Shown one piece after another: positions 14,607-22,556 of a DNA stretch of 33,463 nucleotides. The position numbers and the translations under genes are program-made. Position 1 is the stretch's first letter; the number at the start of each line of letters is the position of its first letter. The notes below the pieces were generated by a model. It was not told the DNA's origin. It searched no databases and was given only the letters and a program-made list of their open reading frames with translations. The stretch covers positions 1 through 33,463 of the forward strand of contig JAZNSN010000070.1 in assembly GCA_045591315.1 (NCBI GenBank), in the 5' to 3' direction. This stretch comes from HGM04593 sp045591315 (GTDB lineage Bacteria > Bacteroidota > Bacteroidia > Bacteroidales > Bacteroidaceae).

Positions 14607-16358
14607 CAACGGTTGTGCTTCCAACGCTGCAACAACATCGGCATCATCGGCAAGGCGAGAGTATGCATCAGGGTGCAGGGTTATTGTTACCGCAGATATT
14701 GGAGAAGCATTTTCAATAAGATACACAATGCTTTCTTTAGAGACTATAGCGGATTGGCTCATTTTAATATTTGATTTAAGATTATAGAAATTAAAACCAA
14801 CCAAAGCGCGACAATTTTTAAGTTCTATTGTAGAACATTTTTCGAGACTTAACACGCCGACAATATATCGCAAAGATGATGTATTATAGAAACTATTTTC
14901 TAATCCTAAAACAACAATCTTTACAGCATTCTTTGTATGATTAATCATTAATACTTCTATCATGGAATTCCCATAGCAAACTGATTCAAGAGCAAGTACC
15001 CCATTGCTACCAATACCGGTAAACTGATTTCTATTTCTTAGATTTGTACGAGCTGCAATATCAGTATCAATCTGTATCCTAAATGCTTTTGTAAAATCTG
15101 TGGCAATATAAAGTGGATATGTCTGTACAAAAATAACTTCCATCTGCTCTTCTGTAATATCTCCAAGCCCATTAAGATAGTAGTGCCTTGCCTTGTGAGT
15201 CACAGTCTCGCCCCAGGGTGCTGTCTTGGTCTTGTCTGCGCCGGTATCGTTATACTCTGCTCCGGCTGCGATGTAAAGCGGGCGCAATGGGTTATCCACT
15301 TTTTCACGCACATCGGCACTGAGTTTCTGTGCTGTAACTGCGCCGTCCTGCAACATTGCTGTTGTTGCCCCATTAAGGTCGCTCCACTCGCCCCAGCTTA
15401 TTCCGGTATTGCCCTGCCCGCTACGGCTTCTGTAGGTGAACGTGCCGTCAAGGGCAAGCGCGTACTTGAACTGGCTCACGCTACGCACTTTGCCGTTTGC
15501 ACCGGCAACTGCATAGTTGTTTATAACAACCATGACAAATGTTTCGAACTGGCCATCACCATTGACATATACTCCGCTGTACATTCCGTTTTCGATATAG
15601 CCATCGAGCGATGTCACTTGCCCGACCTGCACGTTCTGCTGTAGTTTTGCCCACTGCTCCCAGCCATAACCGCCGGCAAGCAGGTTCTTGCTGGAAGCAC
15701 GCCCGGTGCGCACGTAAATCTCACCGTCACCACCGGTACGGTTGCTAAGGGTAAGTATCTGCGTAACACACTTGTCGTCGTCTGCTCCGTTGCCGCTTAT
15801 GGAACTGTCGAGCACAACAAGCTTTGCATTTATTGTGTGCCCCGCTGCCGCATTGGCTATTGGCAAGCCATCGGTTGAAACCGTGCGTTCTCCCTTGATA
15901 TTGTATGTTCCGGCTGTCACAAAAGTATCGGCATGTGTTCCACTGCCCCACACTACGCTCTTTCCAAGCCCTGTACTCACCTCACTAAGCTCTCCGGCAC
16001 TAGGGAAACGTTCCCAACTGTTCCATGCAGGGCCATTCTTAGCAAAAGTACATTTGCGCGTAAATCTCTGCAATGTGCCATCGGTGCAGTTTGTAAGCAC
16101 CAGTGTCTGCCCGACAACACGCCCCTTCTGCAGTTTATCATCTGTCCCGCTCTCTGTAATGAAAAGATATGCAACCATGTAATGTTTGTCTCGGCACACA
16201 TCGCTATCAAGTCCAAGGGCTTTAACATCGTCATGCGAAAGGCGTACTTTGTAACATCCGGTATCGTACATATCATCAAGTCCTCTTGCCGAACGCCATT
16301 CACTGCCGGTATCATAGGCCAATGTTTTGTAACTTAATCCGTTTCTTCTGTTTTCCAT
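14586..16358 (-). CDS. Phage tail-fibre-like protein with three WxxW repeats
   Basis: A 590-aa protein with no signal peptide. Three repeats are visible at about residues 32-117, 148-238 and 257-327. Each opens with a G-x-Y turn (DTGCYKV, TAGTYNI, ENGMYSG) and closes with a WxxW motif (W112/W115, W233/W236, W322/W325), as in pyocin-knob-type domains. A tail-fibre linker follows (DGAVTAQKLSADVREKVD, about 338-355). The C-terminal part is LRR-like (VLSLEKCSTIELKNCRALVG) and ends with an ITLHPDAYSRLADDADV segment known to me from Bacteroidales tail proteins. The repeat part is richer in GC than its surroundings and the C-terminal third is more AT-rich, suggesting a modular gene. No capsid, terminase or integrase gene is nearby. 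Role (receptor binding, adhesion or phage relic) is open. Confidence 0.75.
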   Translation of the reverse strand: MENRRNGLSYKTLAYDTGSEWRSARGLDDMYDTGCYKVRLSHDDVKALGLDSDVCRDKHYMVAYLFITESGTDDKLQKGRVVGQTLVLTNCTDGTLQRFTRKCTFAKNGPAWNSWERFPSAGELSEVSTGLGKSVVWGSGTHADTFVTAGTYNIKGERTVSTDGLPIANAAAGHTINAKLVVLDSSISGNGADDDKCVTQILTLSNRTGGDGEIYVRTGRASSKNLLAGGYGWEQWAKLQQNVQVGQVTSLDGYIENGMYSGVYVNGDGQFETFVMVVINNYAVAGANGKVRSVSQFKYALALDGTFTYRSRSGQGNTGISWGEWSDLNGATTAMLQDGAVTAQKLSADVREKVDNPLRPLYIAAGAEYNDTGADKTKTAPWGETVTHKARHYYLNGLGDITEEQMEVIFVQTYPLYIATDFTKAFRIQIDTDIAARTNLRNRNQFTGIGSNGVLALESVCYGNSMIEVLMINHTKNAVKIVVLGLENSFYNTSSLRYIVGVLSLEKCSTIELKNCRALVGFNFYNLKSNIKMSQSAIVSKESIVYLIENASPISAVTITLHPDAYSRLADDADVVAALEAQPLISLVSA

Positions 16359-16400
16359 AATATTTCTTGTTTATAGGTTGGTCAAAGATTCTTTTAAATA

Positions 16401-16449
16401 CAGGTGCTGCCCTTGAAAGATACAAACACTGAAAAGAAAGCAGCACCTG
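16401..16449. promoter_or_regulatory. Perfect 10-bp inverted repeat in a divergent intergenic region
   Basis: CAGGTGCTGC (16401-16410) and GCAGCACCTG (16440-16449) with a 29-nt spacer, located 43 nt upstream of the tail-fibre-like gene and between it and the rightward sigma factor gene. On the minus strand a near -7 box (TATCTTTC) lies in the spacer. An operator for the tail gene is possible. The rest of 16359-16684 shows no gene. Confidence 0.4.
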
Positions 16450-16592
16450 AAACATCGAACACCGATAATCGACAGCAAAGCTAAATAGCAAGAAGGAACT
16501 TAAAGTTGCTGTTTTGCCATTTAGGCAGGATTGCCTTGAAGAAAAAGGAATCAGAAAATTGTTAACACAAGTTAAATAACGCAGTTTTTATA

Positions 16593-16600
16593 TAGTTTTG
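16593..16600 (+). promoter_or_regulatory. Possible -7 element upstream of the sigma factor gene
   Basis: TAGTTTTG fits TAnnTTTG, but I found no TTG at the right distance upstream. It would place the start of RNA about 80 nt before the GTG start at 16685 and would overlap the alternative TTG start at 16598, arguing against that start. Confidence 0.3.
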
Positions 16601-16684
16601 ATAAAAAAATCAAATTTTACAAAAACAAAACGCGCTTTATGGTTGTTATTTTACAAAGCAGAAAAACTTTTAAAAGATACAAGC

Positions 16685-17191
16685 GTGAAAACAACAGAAT
16701 TCAACAAAGAGCTCATTGATGCGCAGAGCGAATTAAGAATTATTGCCTACCGACTCACAGCAAACAAGGACAAAGCAGAAGACCTTGTTCAGGAAACATT
16801 CCTGAGAGTACTGGACAACAGGGAAAAGTACAAGGACAATACGAACTTCAAAGGATGGATATTTACGATAATGAAGAACATCTTCATAAACGAGTACCGA
16901 AAAGAGAGCCATAAGGCCGATATCATCGACTTTGAGAACAAAGCGAGCATGACTGAATACGACTGTGAGTTCATTTGCATAAACACGGAACACAATCTGT
17001 ACAACAAAGAGATACATGGTATTCTGAATGCGCTGGCTAGGTATCATAGACGACCGTTCCTGCTTTATGTATCGGGATACAAATATCACGAAATAGCCCA
17101 ACGCCTGAAGATTCCTATCGGCACGGTAAAGAGCCGCATATACTCAACGAAACAACTCTTGAAAAAGCAACTTCGCGATTTCAGAAACTAG
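16685..17191 (+). CDS. ECF-type RNA polymerase sigma-70 factor
   Basis: A 168-aa sigma factor with only regions 2 and 4. Region 2 is seen in ELRIIAYRLTANKDKAEDLVQETFLRVLDN and FKGWIFTIMKNIFINEYRK (the -10 recognition part). Region 4 is YHEIAQRLKIPIGTVKSRIYSTKQLL, a helix-turn-helix for the -35 element. I chose GTG at 16685 (reads MKTTEFNKELIDAQSELR) because many Bacteroidetes homologues begin this way. The upstream TTG at 16598 adds 29 atypical residues and overlaps a promoter element. No anti-sigma gene follows. Instead a terminator and then wzi come next. Its regulon is unknown. Confidence 0.88.
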   Translation: MKTTEFNKELIDAQSELRIIAYRLTANKDKAEDLVQETFLRVLDNREKYKDNTNFKGWIFTIMKNIFINEYRKESHKADIIDFENKASMTEYDCEFICINTEHNLYNKEIHGILNALARYHRRPFLLYVSGYKYHEIAQRLKIPIGTVKSRIYSTKQLLKKQLRDFRN

Positions 17192-17218
17192 GATAGTAAA
17201 ATGAGTTACTTAGCAACA

Positions 17219-17252
17219 GCCCCGTACGCAGTACATATACTGCATACGGGGC
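17219..17252. terminator. Hairpin terminator after the sigma factor gene
   Basis: GCCCCGTACGCAGTA, loop CATA, TACTGCATACGGGGC: a 15-bp stem with one mismatch, 27 nt past the sigma factor stop. It is followed by an A-run rather than a T-run, so efficiency on the + strand is uncertain. It separates the sigma gene from the promoter of wzi. Confidence 0.6.
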
Positions 17253-17294
17253 AAAAAACATAGATTAGCTGGCATTATTATGAAAAATAAGCAT

Positions 17295-17302
17295 TATCTT
17301 TG
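17295..17302 (+). promoter_or_regulatory. -7 element of the wzi promoter
   Basis: TATCTTTG matches TAnnTTTG perfectly. The -33 box is weak (only TGG near 17270). RNA would start near 17309, about 38 nt before the ATG at 17347, just after the terminator at 17219-17252. Confidence 0.5.
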
Positions 17303-17346
17303 TATTATTATACTAATAGAATAACAATAATCCAATAATAAGACAA

Positions 17347-18837
17347 ATGACAAAATCTACGTTTTTCGCTTTGCTGCTTATGGTATCGGCAGGCCTGACA
17401 AAAGCGCAGACACTGACCGAGAAGCAAGAGATTACCGGAGCTTTCGGCGGCGGAGAATTCGCGCCTATGTGGCACATGGCCAACCGCCAGGGACTGAGCA
17501 GTGAGAAAGAGGGTTCAATTTTCACCCGAATGGGTGTAGGTGGAAAGCACAAGTTCAGCAAGAGTGGCATAGGCATTGACTGGGAACTTGATATTGCAGT
17601 TGGCAGCAACCTCACTTCGAGCATTGTTCTGCAACAGGCGTATGTTGATCTGAACTGGAAAAAGGTGAGGCTGTCGGTCGGCCAGAAGGAGCGTTGGCAA
17701 GGAGTTGTCAACCACCGTCTTTCTTCAGGTTCGCTGACCGAAAGCGGCAATGCACGCCCTATTCCTCAAATCCGTTTCGAATTGCCCGAATATTGGAACA
17801 TTCCGGGGCTTGGTGGTTGGATAGGCATAAAGGGACACATTGCATACGGTGTGTTTACCGATGGCGGGTGGCAAGAGGATTTTGCAGCAGATAGAACAGA
17901 ATATGCCAAAAATGTACTCTACCACTCAAAAGCCGGTTTTATGCGTATCGGTAACGAAGAGAAATGTCCTCTTACAGCCGAATTGGGACTGCATATGGTC
18001 TCACAATTCGGCGGTTCAACTTACAATTCGAGTGAGACATACGGCAACAACCACAAGAACCCGACTCGCATAAAAGACTTCTGGACAGCATTTTTCCCAA
18101 CAAGCGGTGACGATTCATACGATGCAAGTGACCAAGCGAGCGTTGCTGGTAACATGCTTGGAAGTTGGATGGCTGCAATTACATGGAACGACAAGGCATG
18201 GAAACTTCGTGCTTACTATGAACATACATTCGAGGACCATTCGCAGATGTTCATGGAGTACGGGCTATGGACCGAACAGCTTGTAGGGATTGAACTGGAA
18301 CTGAAAAATTTCAAATGGGTAAAAGGCATTGCTTTAGAGTACTTCAACCTGAAGAACCAGAGCGGCCCGATATACCATGACACCACAAGCGACATTCCCG
18401 ACCAGATAAGTTGCCGAGACGACAACTATAACCATGGCAGATATCCAGGCTGGTTCAACTACGGCCAAATGATAGGTACTCCTCTCTGCTCATCACCGAT
18501 ATACAATAAAGACTTGCTGACATGCCTCAATAACCGCGTAGAGGCATTCCACATGGGTGTAGAAGGTAGTCCGCTCGATTGGCTCGACTATCGCATGCTG
18601 CTCACAAGAAGCAACAACTGGGGTACATACGACCACCCTTTCAAGGATATAAAGCAGAATGTTTCCGGTTTGTTCGAACTCACATTCAAGCCCAAAATGC
18701 TGAAGAACTGGAGCATAACAACTTCGTTTGCATTCGACAGCGGAGACCTTTACGACAACAACTACGGTGGCATGATATCGGTCAAGAGATATGGCGTGCT
18801 TGATTTCAAGGAAATTAAAAAGATGTTCAAGAAATGA
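17347..18837 (+). CDS. wzi: Capsule assembly Wzi-family outer-membrane protein
   Basis: A 496-aa precursor. A signal peptide covers about residues 1-20 (MTKSTFFALLLMVSAGLTKA, cleaved before QTLTEK). The mature part is full of alternating aromatic/polar beta-strands typical of an outer-membrane barrel, including FGGGEFAPMWHMANRQGL, LTSSIVLQQAYVDLNWKKVRLSVGQKE and LSSGSLTESGNARPIPQIRFELPEY, the latter two being Wzi-family signatures. In Gram-negative capsule systems Wzi is an outer-membrane lectin that holds surface polysaccharide. Here it lies a few kilobases from a Wzx/Wzy-type operon. It overlaps the next gene by 4 nt (ATGA) and has its own promoter. Confidence 0.88.
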   Translation: MTKSTFFALLLMVSAGLTKAQTLTEKQEITGAFGGGEFAPMWHMANRQGLSSEKEGSIFTRMGVGGKHKFSKSGIGIDWELDIAVGSNLTSSIVLQQAYVDLNWKKVRLSVGQKERWQGVVNHRLSSGSLTESGNARPIPQIRFELPEYWNIPGLGGWIGIKGHIAYGVFTDGGWQEDFAADRTEYAKNVLYHSKAGFMRIGNEEKCPLTAELGLHMVSQFGGSTYNSSETYGNNHKNPTRIKDFWTAFFPTSGDDSYDASDQASVAGNMLGSWMAAITWNDKAWKLRAYYEHTFEDHSQMFMEYGLWTEQLVGIELELKNFKWVKGIALEYFNLKNQSGPIYHDTTSDIPDQISCRDDNYNHGRYPGWFNYGQMIGTPLCSSPIYNKDLLTCLNNRVEAFHMGVEGSPLDWLDYRMLLTRSNNWGTYDHPFKDIKQNVSGLFELTFKPKMLKNWSITTSFAFDSGDLYDNNYGGMISVKRYGVLDFKEIKKMFKK

Positions 18838-19208
18838 AGAAGATAATATTTTTACTTTTAGGCATTACCGTCTTCGCTTCGTGCCAGAAGGAAGATGACA
18901 ACGGAGACCTCGGAGGCAACTGGAAGCTTACACAGATAGAGGACTTTGCAACAGACAGTATCATAGACAAGAGAATGGAAGACCGTTTCTGGGCCATACA
19001 GCTCGACCTTATCCAAATAGGCAACGGCAAAGGAAGGTTCCAGCATGTGAACGACTCACTGTTTGTACAGATGATACGCAAGACCGATAAACCGGAAGAG
19101 TACGGTCTTTACGACCAGGAGAATGCACGATATGGCGTCGAGCACTTAAGCCGGAAAAGCATGGTTTTGCGTTCGAAATACGCAGAACTGAAGTTCCGAA
19201 AATTCTGA
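18834..19208 (+). CDS. Lipocalin-like lipoprotein
   Basis: A 124-aa lipoprotein. The signal MKKIIFLLLGITVFASC ends in a lipobox (FASC, Cys17) and is followed by QKEDDNGD, an acidic stretch often seen in surface-exposed Bacteroidetes lipoproteins. The mature part begins GGNWKLTQIEDF, the usual start of lipocalin-like domains, and short strands follow to the end (RKSMVLRSKYAELKFRKF). It overlaps wzi by 4 nt, so it probably works with Wzi at the outer membrane. Ligand unknown. Confidence 0.78.
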   Translation: MKKIIFLLLGITVFASCQKEDDNGDLGGNWKLTQIEDFATDSIIDKRMEDRFWAIQLDLIQIGNGKGRFQHVNDSLFVQMIRKTDKPEEYGLYDQENARYGVEHLSRKSMVLRSKYAELKFRKF

Positions 19209-19227
19209 ATAGGCTAAATAATCGGGA

Positions 19228-20466
19228 ATGAACCTCGAACTGTTTATAGCCAAAAGGTTATATGGCACACGCAAGGGGGCGCGACGAATATCGCGCCCTG
19301 CTGTTGCCATAGCCCAATGGGGAGTCGCGATAGGCGCTATTGTCATGCTTGTATCGATATGTATAATAGTTGGGTTCAAACAGCAGGTACGCGACAAGAT
19401 AATTGGATTCGGAGGACATATACAGCTCCTAAACTACAGCACAACGACAGACGGGGAGCTTCCATTGACTGCAGACAAGATTCTTTTGAAAGAACTGAAA
19501 GAGACTGAAGGTATAAGCCACGTACAATGCTATACCAGCAAGCCTGGCATGATTGTTGCCGACAACGAATACGAAGGTATTGTGATAAAGGGTGTTGGAG
19601 CAGACTATGACCTCAAATTCTTCAAGCAGCATACAGTTGAAGGGGTTATACCGCAGTTCAATGACAGCACTGCCTCAAATCTCATTGTCATCTCACGTCT
19701 CATAGCCAACAGGCTCGAAGTGAAGACCGGAGACAAAATAAATATATACTTCCTGCAGAATGGTATTAAAGCCAGACGAATGACTGTTGCAGCAATATAT
19801 GAGACCCACCTTCACGAAATGGACAATGTCATCGCCATTTCAGACATATACACTACCCGCAGGCTCAACAACTGGAATAAGGAAGATGTTACAGCCATAG
19901 AAATAACAGCAACGGATTTTAGGCAGCTATACGAAACACGCGACAAGATAGCAGCAACAGCAACAGAAGCTGCAAACAGGAACGAAGAGACACTGTACAC
20001 TCCGACAATAGAAGAGATGTATCCTGCACTGTTCGGCTGGCTCGGAATGCTAGACCAGACTGTTTGGATAATACTTATACTTGTACTATGCATCGCCGGC
20101 TTCACAATGGTTTCGGGATTGCTGATACTAATTCTCGAAAAGACAAGTCTGATAGGAATACTCAAGGCCATAGGCGCCAGAGATATTTCTATAAGGAGAA
20201 TATTCATATACTACGCATGCATCATAACAGGCAAAGGGCTCATAGCCGGAAACATAATAGGTACTGCACTGTGCCTCATACAGCAGCTGCTGAAGCCAGT
20301 TGAACTCGACCCGGAAATGTACTATATGGACCGTGTGCCAATTGAATTCACATGGTTGCTGATACCGATGAACATAGGCATATTCATTCTGTCGGTCGCA
20401 ATGCTAGTACTGCCCTCGATGCTTGTATCGAGAATCGAGCCGACAAAAGCAATAAGGTTTGAATGA
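19228..20466 (+). CDS. FtsX/LolE-type ABC transporter permease
   Basis: A 412-aa inner-membrane protein. TM1 is at about residues 28-50 (AIAQWGVAIGAIVMLVSICIIVGF). A periplasmic domain of about 220 residues follows (for example TYEVGDKINI-type strands in VKTGDKINIYFLQ). Three more TM segments lie at about 275-300, 320-350 and 375-400, with the cytoplasmic coupling motif TSLIGILKAIGARDISIRRIF. This is the topology of LolC/LolE and MacB-like permeases, which pull lipoproteins or other substrates out of the membrane. No ATPase gene is adjacent. The FtsE-like ATPase at 25067 is on the other strand and 4.6 kb away. It follows the lipoprotein gene by 19 nt. Confidence 0.87.
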   Translation: MNLELFIAKRLYGTRKGARRISRPAVAIAQWGVAIGAIVMLVSICIIVGFKQQVRDKIIGFGGHIQLLNYSTTTDGELPLTADKILLKELKETEGISHVQCYTSKPGMIVADNEYEGIVIKGVGADYDLKFFKQHTVEGVIPQFNDSTASNLIVISRLIANRLEVKTGDKINIYFLQNGIKARRMTVAAIYETHLHEMDNVIAISDIYTTRRLNNWNKEDVTAIEITATDFRQLYETRDKIAATATEAANRNEETLYTPTIEEMYPALFGWLGMLDQTVWIILILVLCIAGFTMVSGLLILILEKTSLIGILKAIGARDISIRRIFIYYACIITGKGLIAGNIIGTALCLIQQLLKPVELDPEMYYMDRVPIEFTWLLIPMNIGIFILSVAMLVLPSMLVSRIEPTKAIRFE

Positions 20467-20494
20467 CAGTAGCTTCTCAAAACAGACCGATCCC

Positions 20495-21466
20495 CTATGT
20501 ATGCATTCCAGAAATGCTTCTCCTCTCCTTTATCCATTTCTTCAAATTTACAAAAACGTATGTTGCTATAATCGGAAACAGAATCATTGCTACAAGCGCA
20601 AGGACACTGTTTACATGTCTAAGAGATTTAGACACCTTAACAACATTCAAGTCAATAAGATGGAAACAGAGTATATACAAAGTGTTCTGCCCAATCCATA
20701 TCATGCATTTAGAGAGCACACGTATTTTCTCTATTTTCTGAGAGAGAAGATATACCAGCAATGATGCAGTTGTTGCACCTATTACATCAATAAAATACAA
20801 TTCAACCATAGGCCTTACAAGCGACAAACGAGAAAACATCAATGCTACAATCCAGCAAGCGATGCCAATCGCCCAATGTATTGGCTTTATTCTGTTGAAC
20901 ACCTTGAAAGCATCTCCTATTGCGAAGAATATTATTGCAGACAAACCAGACAACACCGAGAATGGTATAAATATCAAATATCGCCCAACGATTGTTGCAA
21001 CAACAAATATTACAGACGAAATCATCAATCTTTTCTTTAGAGAATATGACTGTAAACAATTGTATGTATTCTTGCAGACATACAATGCCGGAAAAAACCA
21101 TATCGCACCTATAATTGGCAATCCCGACAAGAACATGCAACTATGAGACGAACCGGAGCCAATGAAAGAAGCCTGAATGTAATATATTGTCCTATCCCAA
21201 TAATCTTCCTTGAAAAGAGACTTTACAAGACAAATTCCTACGATTGCCAAACATGTATATAAGTACGGCAGCATCAAACGAGACAAGTCTTTTCTAAGAG
21301 AATCTTTTATATCTTTAGGTTTAGACAAATACCCGGCCAACAAAAAGAACAAAGGCATGTTGAAAGAACGATAGGACATTTGAGGTATTATTTTGCTATG
21401 ATACACAATCACAAGAACTATACCAATGGCCTTTGCAATATCAAGAGCATAATTTCGGGTTTTCAT
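20495..21466 (-). CDS. Membrane acyltransferase, acyltransferase-3 family (paralogue A)
   Basis: A 323-aa integral membrane protein. The N-terminus MKTRNYALDIAKAIGIVLVIVYHSKII carries the conserved His (H23), but Lys stands where the usual Arg is. FNMPLFFLLAGYL, RLMLPYLYTCLAI and a final IWIGQNTLYILCFHLIDL follow the family pattern with about ten TM segments. It is clearly a tandem paralogue of the next gene to the right (same motif order throughout, including FLGSGS-type, IGAIWF and FIPFSVLSGL segments). It is the last gene of the leftward run and is convergent with the permease (28-nt gap). A small stem (GTAAAA/TTTTAC, 21468-21483) sits directly upstream of the start. Confidence 0.85.
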   Translation of the reverse strand: MKTRNYALDIAKAIGIVLVIVYHSKIIPQMSYRSFNMPLFFLLAGYLSKPKDIKDSLRKDLSRLMLPYLYTCLAIVGICLVKSLFKEDYWDRTIYYIQASFIGSGSSHSCMFLSGLPIIGAIWFFPALYVCKNTYNCLQSYSLKKRLMISSVIFVVATIVGRYLIFIPFSVLSGLSAIIFFAIGDAFKVFNRIKPIHWAIGIACWIVALMFSRLSLVRPMVELYFIDVIGATTASLLVYLLSQKIEKIRVLSKCMIWIGQNTLYILCFHLIDLNVVKVSKSLRHVNSVLALVAMILFPIIATYVFVNLKKWIKERRSISGMHT

Positions 21467-21537
21467 AGTAAAAGCGATTTTACAGTTTCATTAATAATTT
21501 CTTTTATAAATCAGAGAAGAAAGACAAACTTTAAAAT

Positions 21538-22512
21538 TTATGATTGCTGCGTCAGGAAACCAGACATCCGCTTCTTGATACACATAAACAAATATGTTGC
21601 CAATATTGGAATTGTTATCATTGTCAACATTGTCAACAGACAGCCTGCAGGCTTCATCATACGGGAAATCTTCAGAACATTCTCATCTAAAACATGAAAA
21701 CACAATATATATAATGAGTTCTGTCCTATCCATGTCAATACTTTTGAAAAAAAGCCCAACTTATCAAGCTTGACTGACAACATATAGATCAATAAGGTAG
21801 CAGTTGTTGCTCCGATGACGTCAATGAAATAGTAATCGATTATGGGTCTAACAAGGGTTACACGTGAATATATTAACGATATAGCCCAACAACCTATACC
21901 GATTACCCAATATATCGGCTTTATTCCGTTCACATGTTTGAGTACATCTCCAATAGCAAAGAATATTATCGCGGTCAGGGCAGAGAGTACAGAGAATGGA
22001 ATAAATATCACGTATCTTCCAAGAAGTGCAGCAACAATAAATATTAGACAAGAAGCCAAAAACCTTTTCCTCAAATCCAATGACTGCATGGAGTTATATA
22101 CATTCTTGCATATATACAATGCAGGCAAAAACCATATCGCACCAATATTAGGCACTTTAGCCAGATACATGCAGTGATGTTTCGAACCGGAACCGAGAAA
22201 TGAGGCTTTAAGGTAATGTAGAGCCTTACTCAAATACGCATTATCGAATAACGAGAACAAAAGGCATATGCAGATAATCGCCAGACATGTATATACATAA
22301 GGTAACATAAGTCGAGATGCATCTTTTCTCAACGAAATCTTTATATCCTTGCACTTATACAGATAACCGCTTATTATAAAGAAAAGCGGCATATGGAATG
22401 AATATATAACGTGTCTGTAAGGTCGATACGGCAAAAGTGCGCAATGCCCTAGAATCATAAGAATTATACCAATAGCCCTTACAATATCAATCGAATTATT
22501 TCGTGTTTTCAT
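21538..22512 (-). CDS. Membrane acyltransferase, acyltransferase-3 family (paralogue B)
   Basis: A 324-aa paralogue of the gene at 20495-21466. It keeps both conserved residues (R13 and H23 in DIVRAIGIILMILGHCALL). It shares YSFHMPLFFIISGYL, SRLMLPYVYTCLAI, LGRYVIFIPFSVLSALTAIIFFAIGD, YFIDVIGATTATLL and WIGQNSLYILCFHVLD with paralogue A. It starts 44 nt after the lysA stop and may share that transcript, although lysine biosynthesis and sugar acylation have no evident link. It is more AT-rich than lysA, so the pair looks like a later addition at the end of the ftsE-lysC-lysA run. Confidence 0.85.
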   Translation of the reverse strand: MKTRNNSIDIVRAIGIILMILGHCALLPYRPYRHVIYSFHMPLFFIISGYLYKCKDIKISLRKDASRLMLPYVYTCLAIICICLLFSLFDNAYLSKALHYLKASFLGSGSKHHCMYLAKVPNIGAIWFLPALYICKNVYNSMQSLDLRKRFLASCLIFIVAALLGRYVIFIPFSVLSALTAIIFFAIGDVLKHVNGIKPIYWVIGIGCWAISLIYSRVTLVRPIIDYYFIDVIGATTATLLIYMLSVKLDKLGFFSKVLTWIGQNSLYILCFHVLDENVLKISRMMKPAGCLLTMLTMITIPILATYLFMCIKKRMSGFLTQQS

Positions 22513-22556
22513 AGATGGATATACTTCCTATTACCCTACCGGTTATAGGCAAGTAA

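Noticed and set aside
15183..16337. Several + strand frames opposite the tail-fibre-like gene
   Set aside because: The minus-strand protein has clear repeats. The antisense frames are Cys/His-rich without family features.
16401..16449. Calling the inverted repeat an invertible promoter
   Set aside because: The 29-nt spacer is much shorter than known Bacteroides invertible promoters, there is no recombinase gene nearby, and no full promoter lies within it.
13900..16600. Calling this stretch a prophage
   Set aside because: Only one tail-fibre-like gene and a small companion are present. No integrase, terminase, capsid or att repeats were seen.
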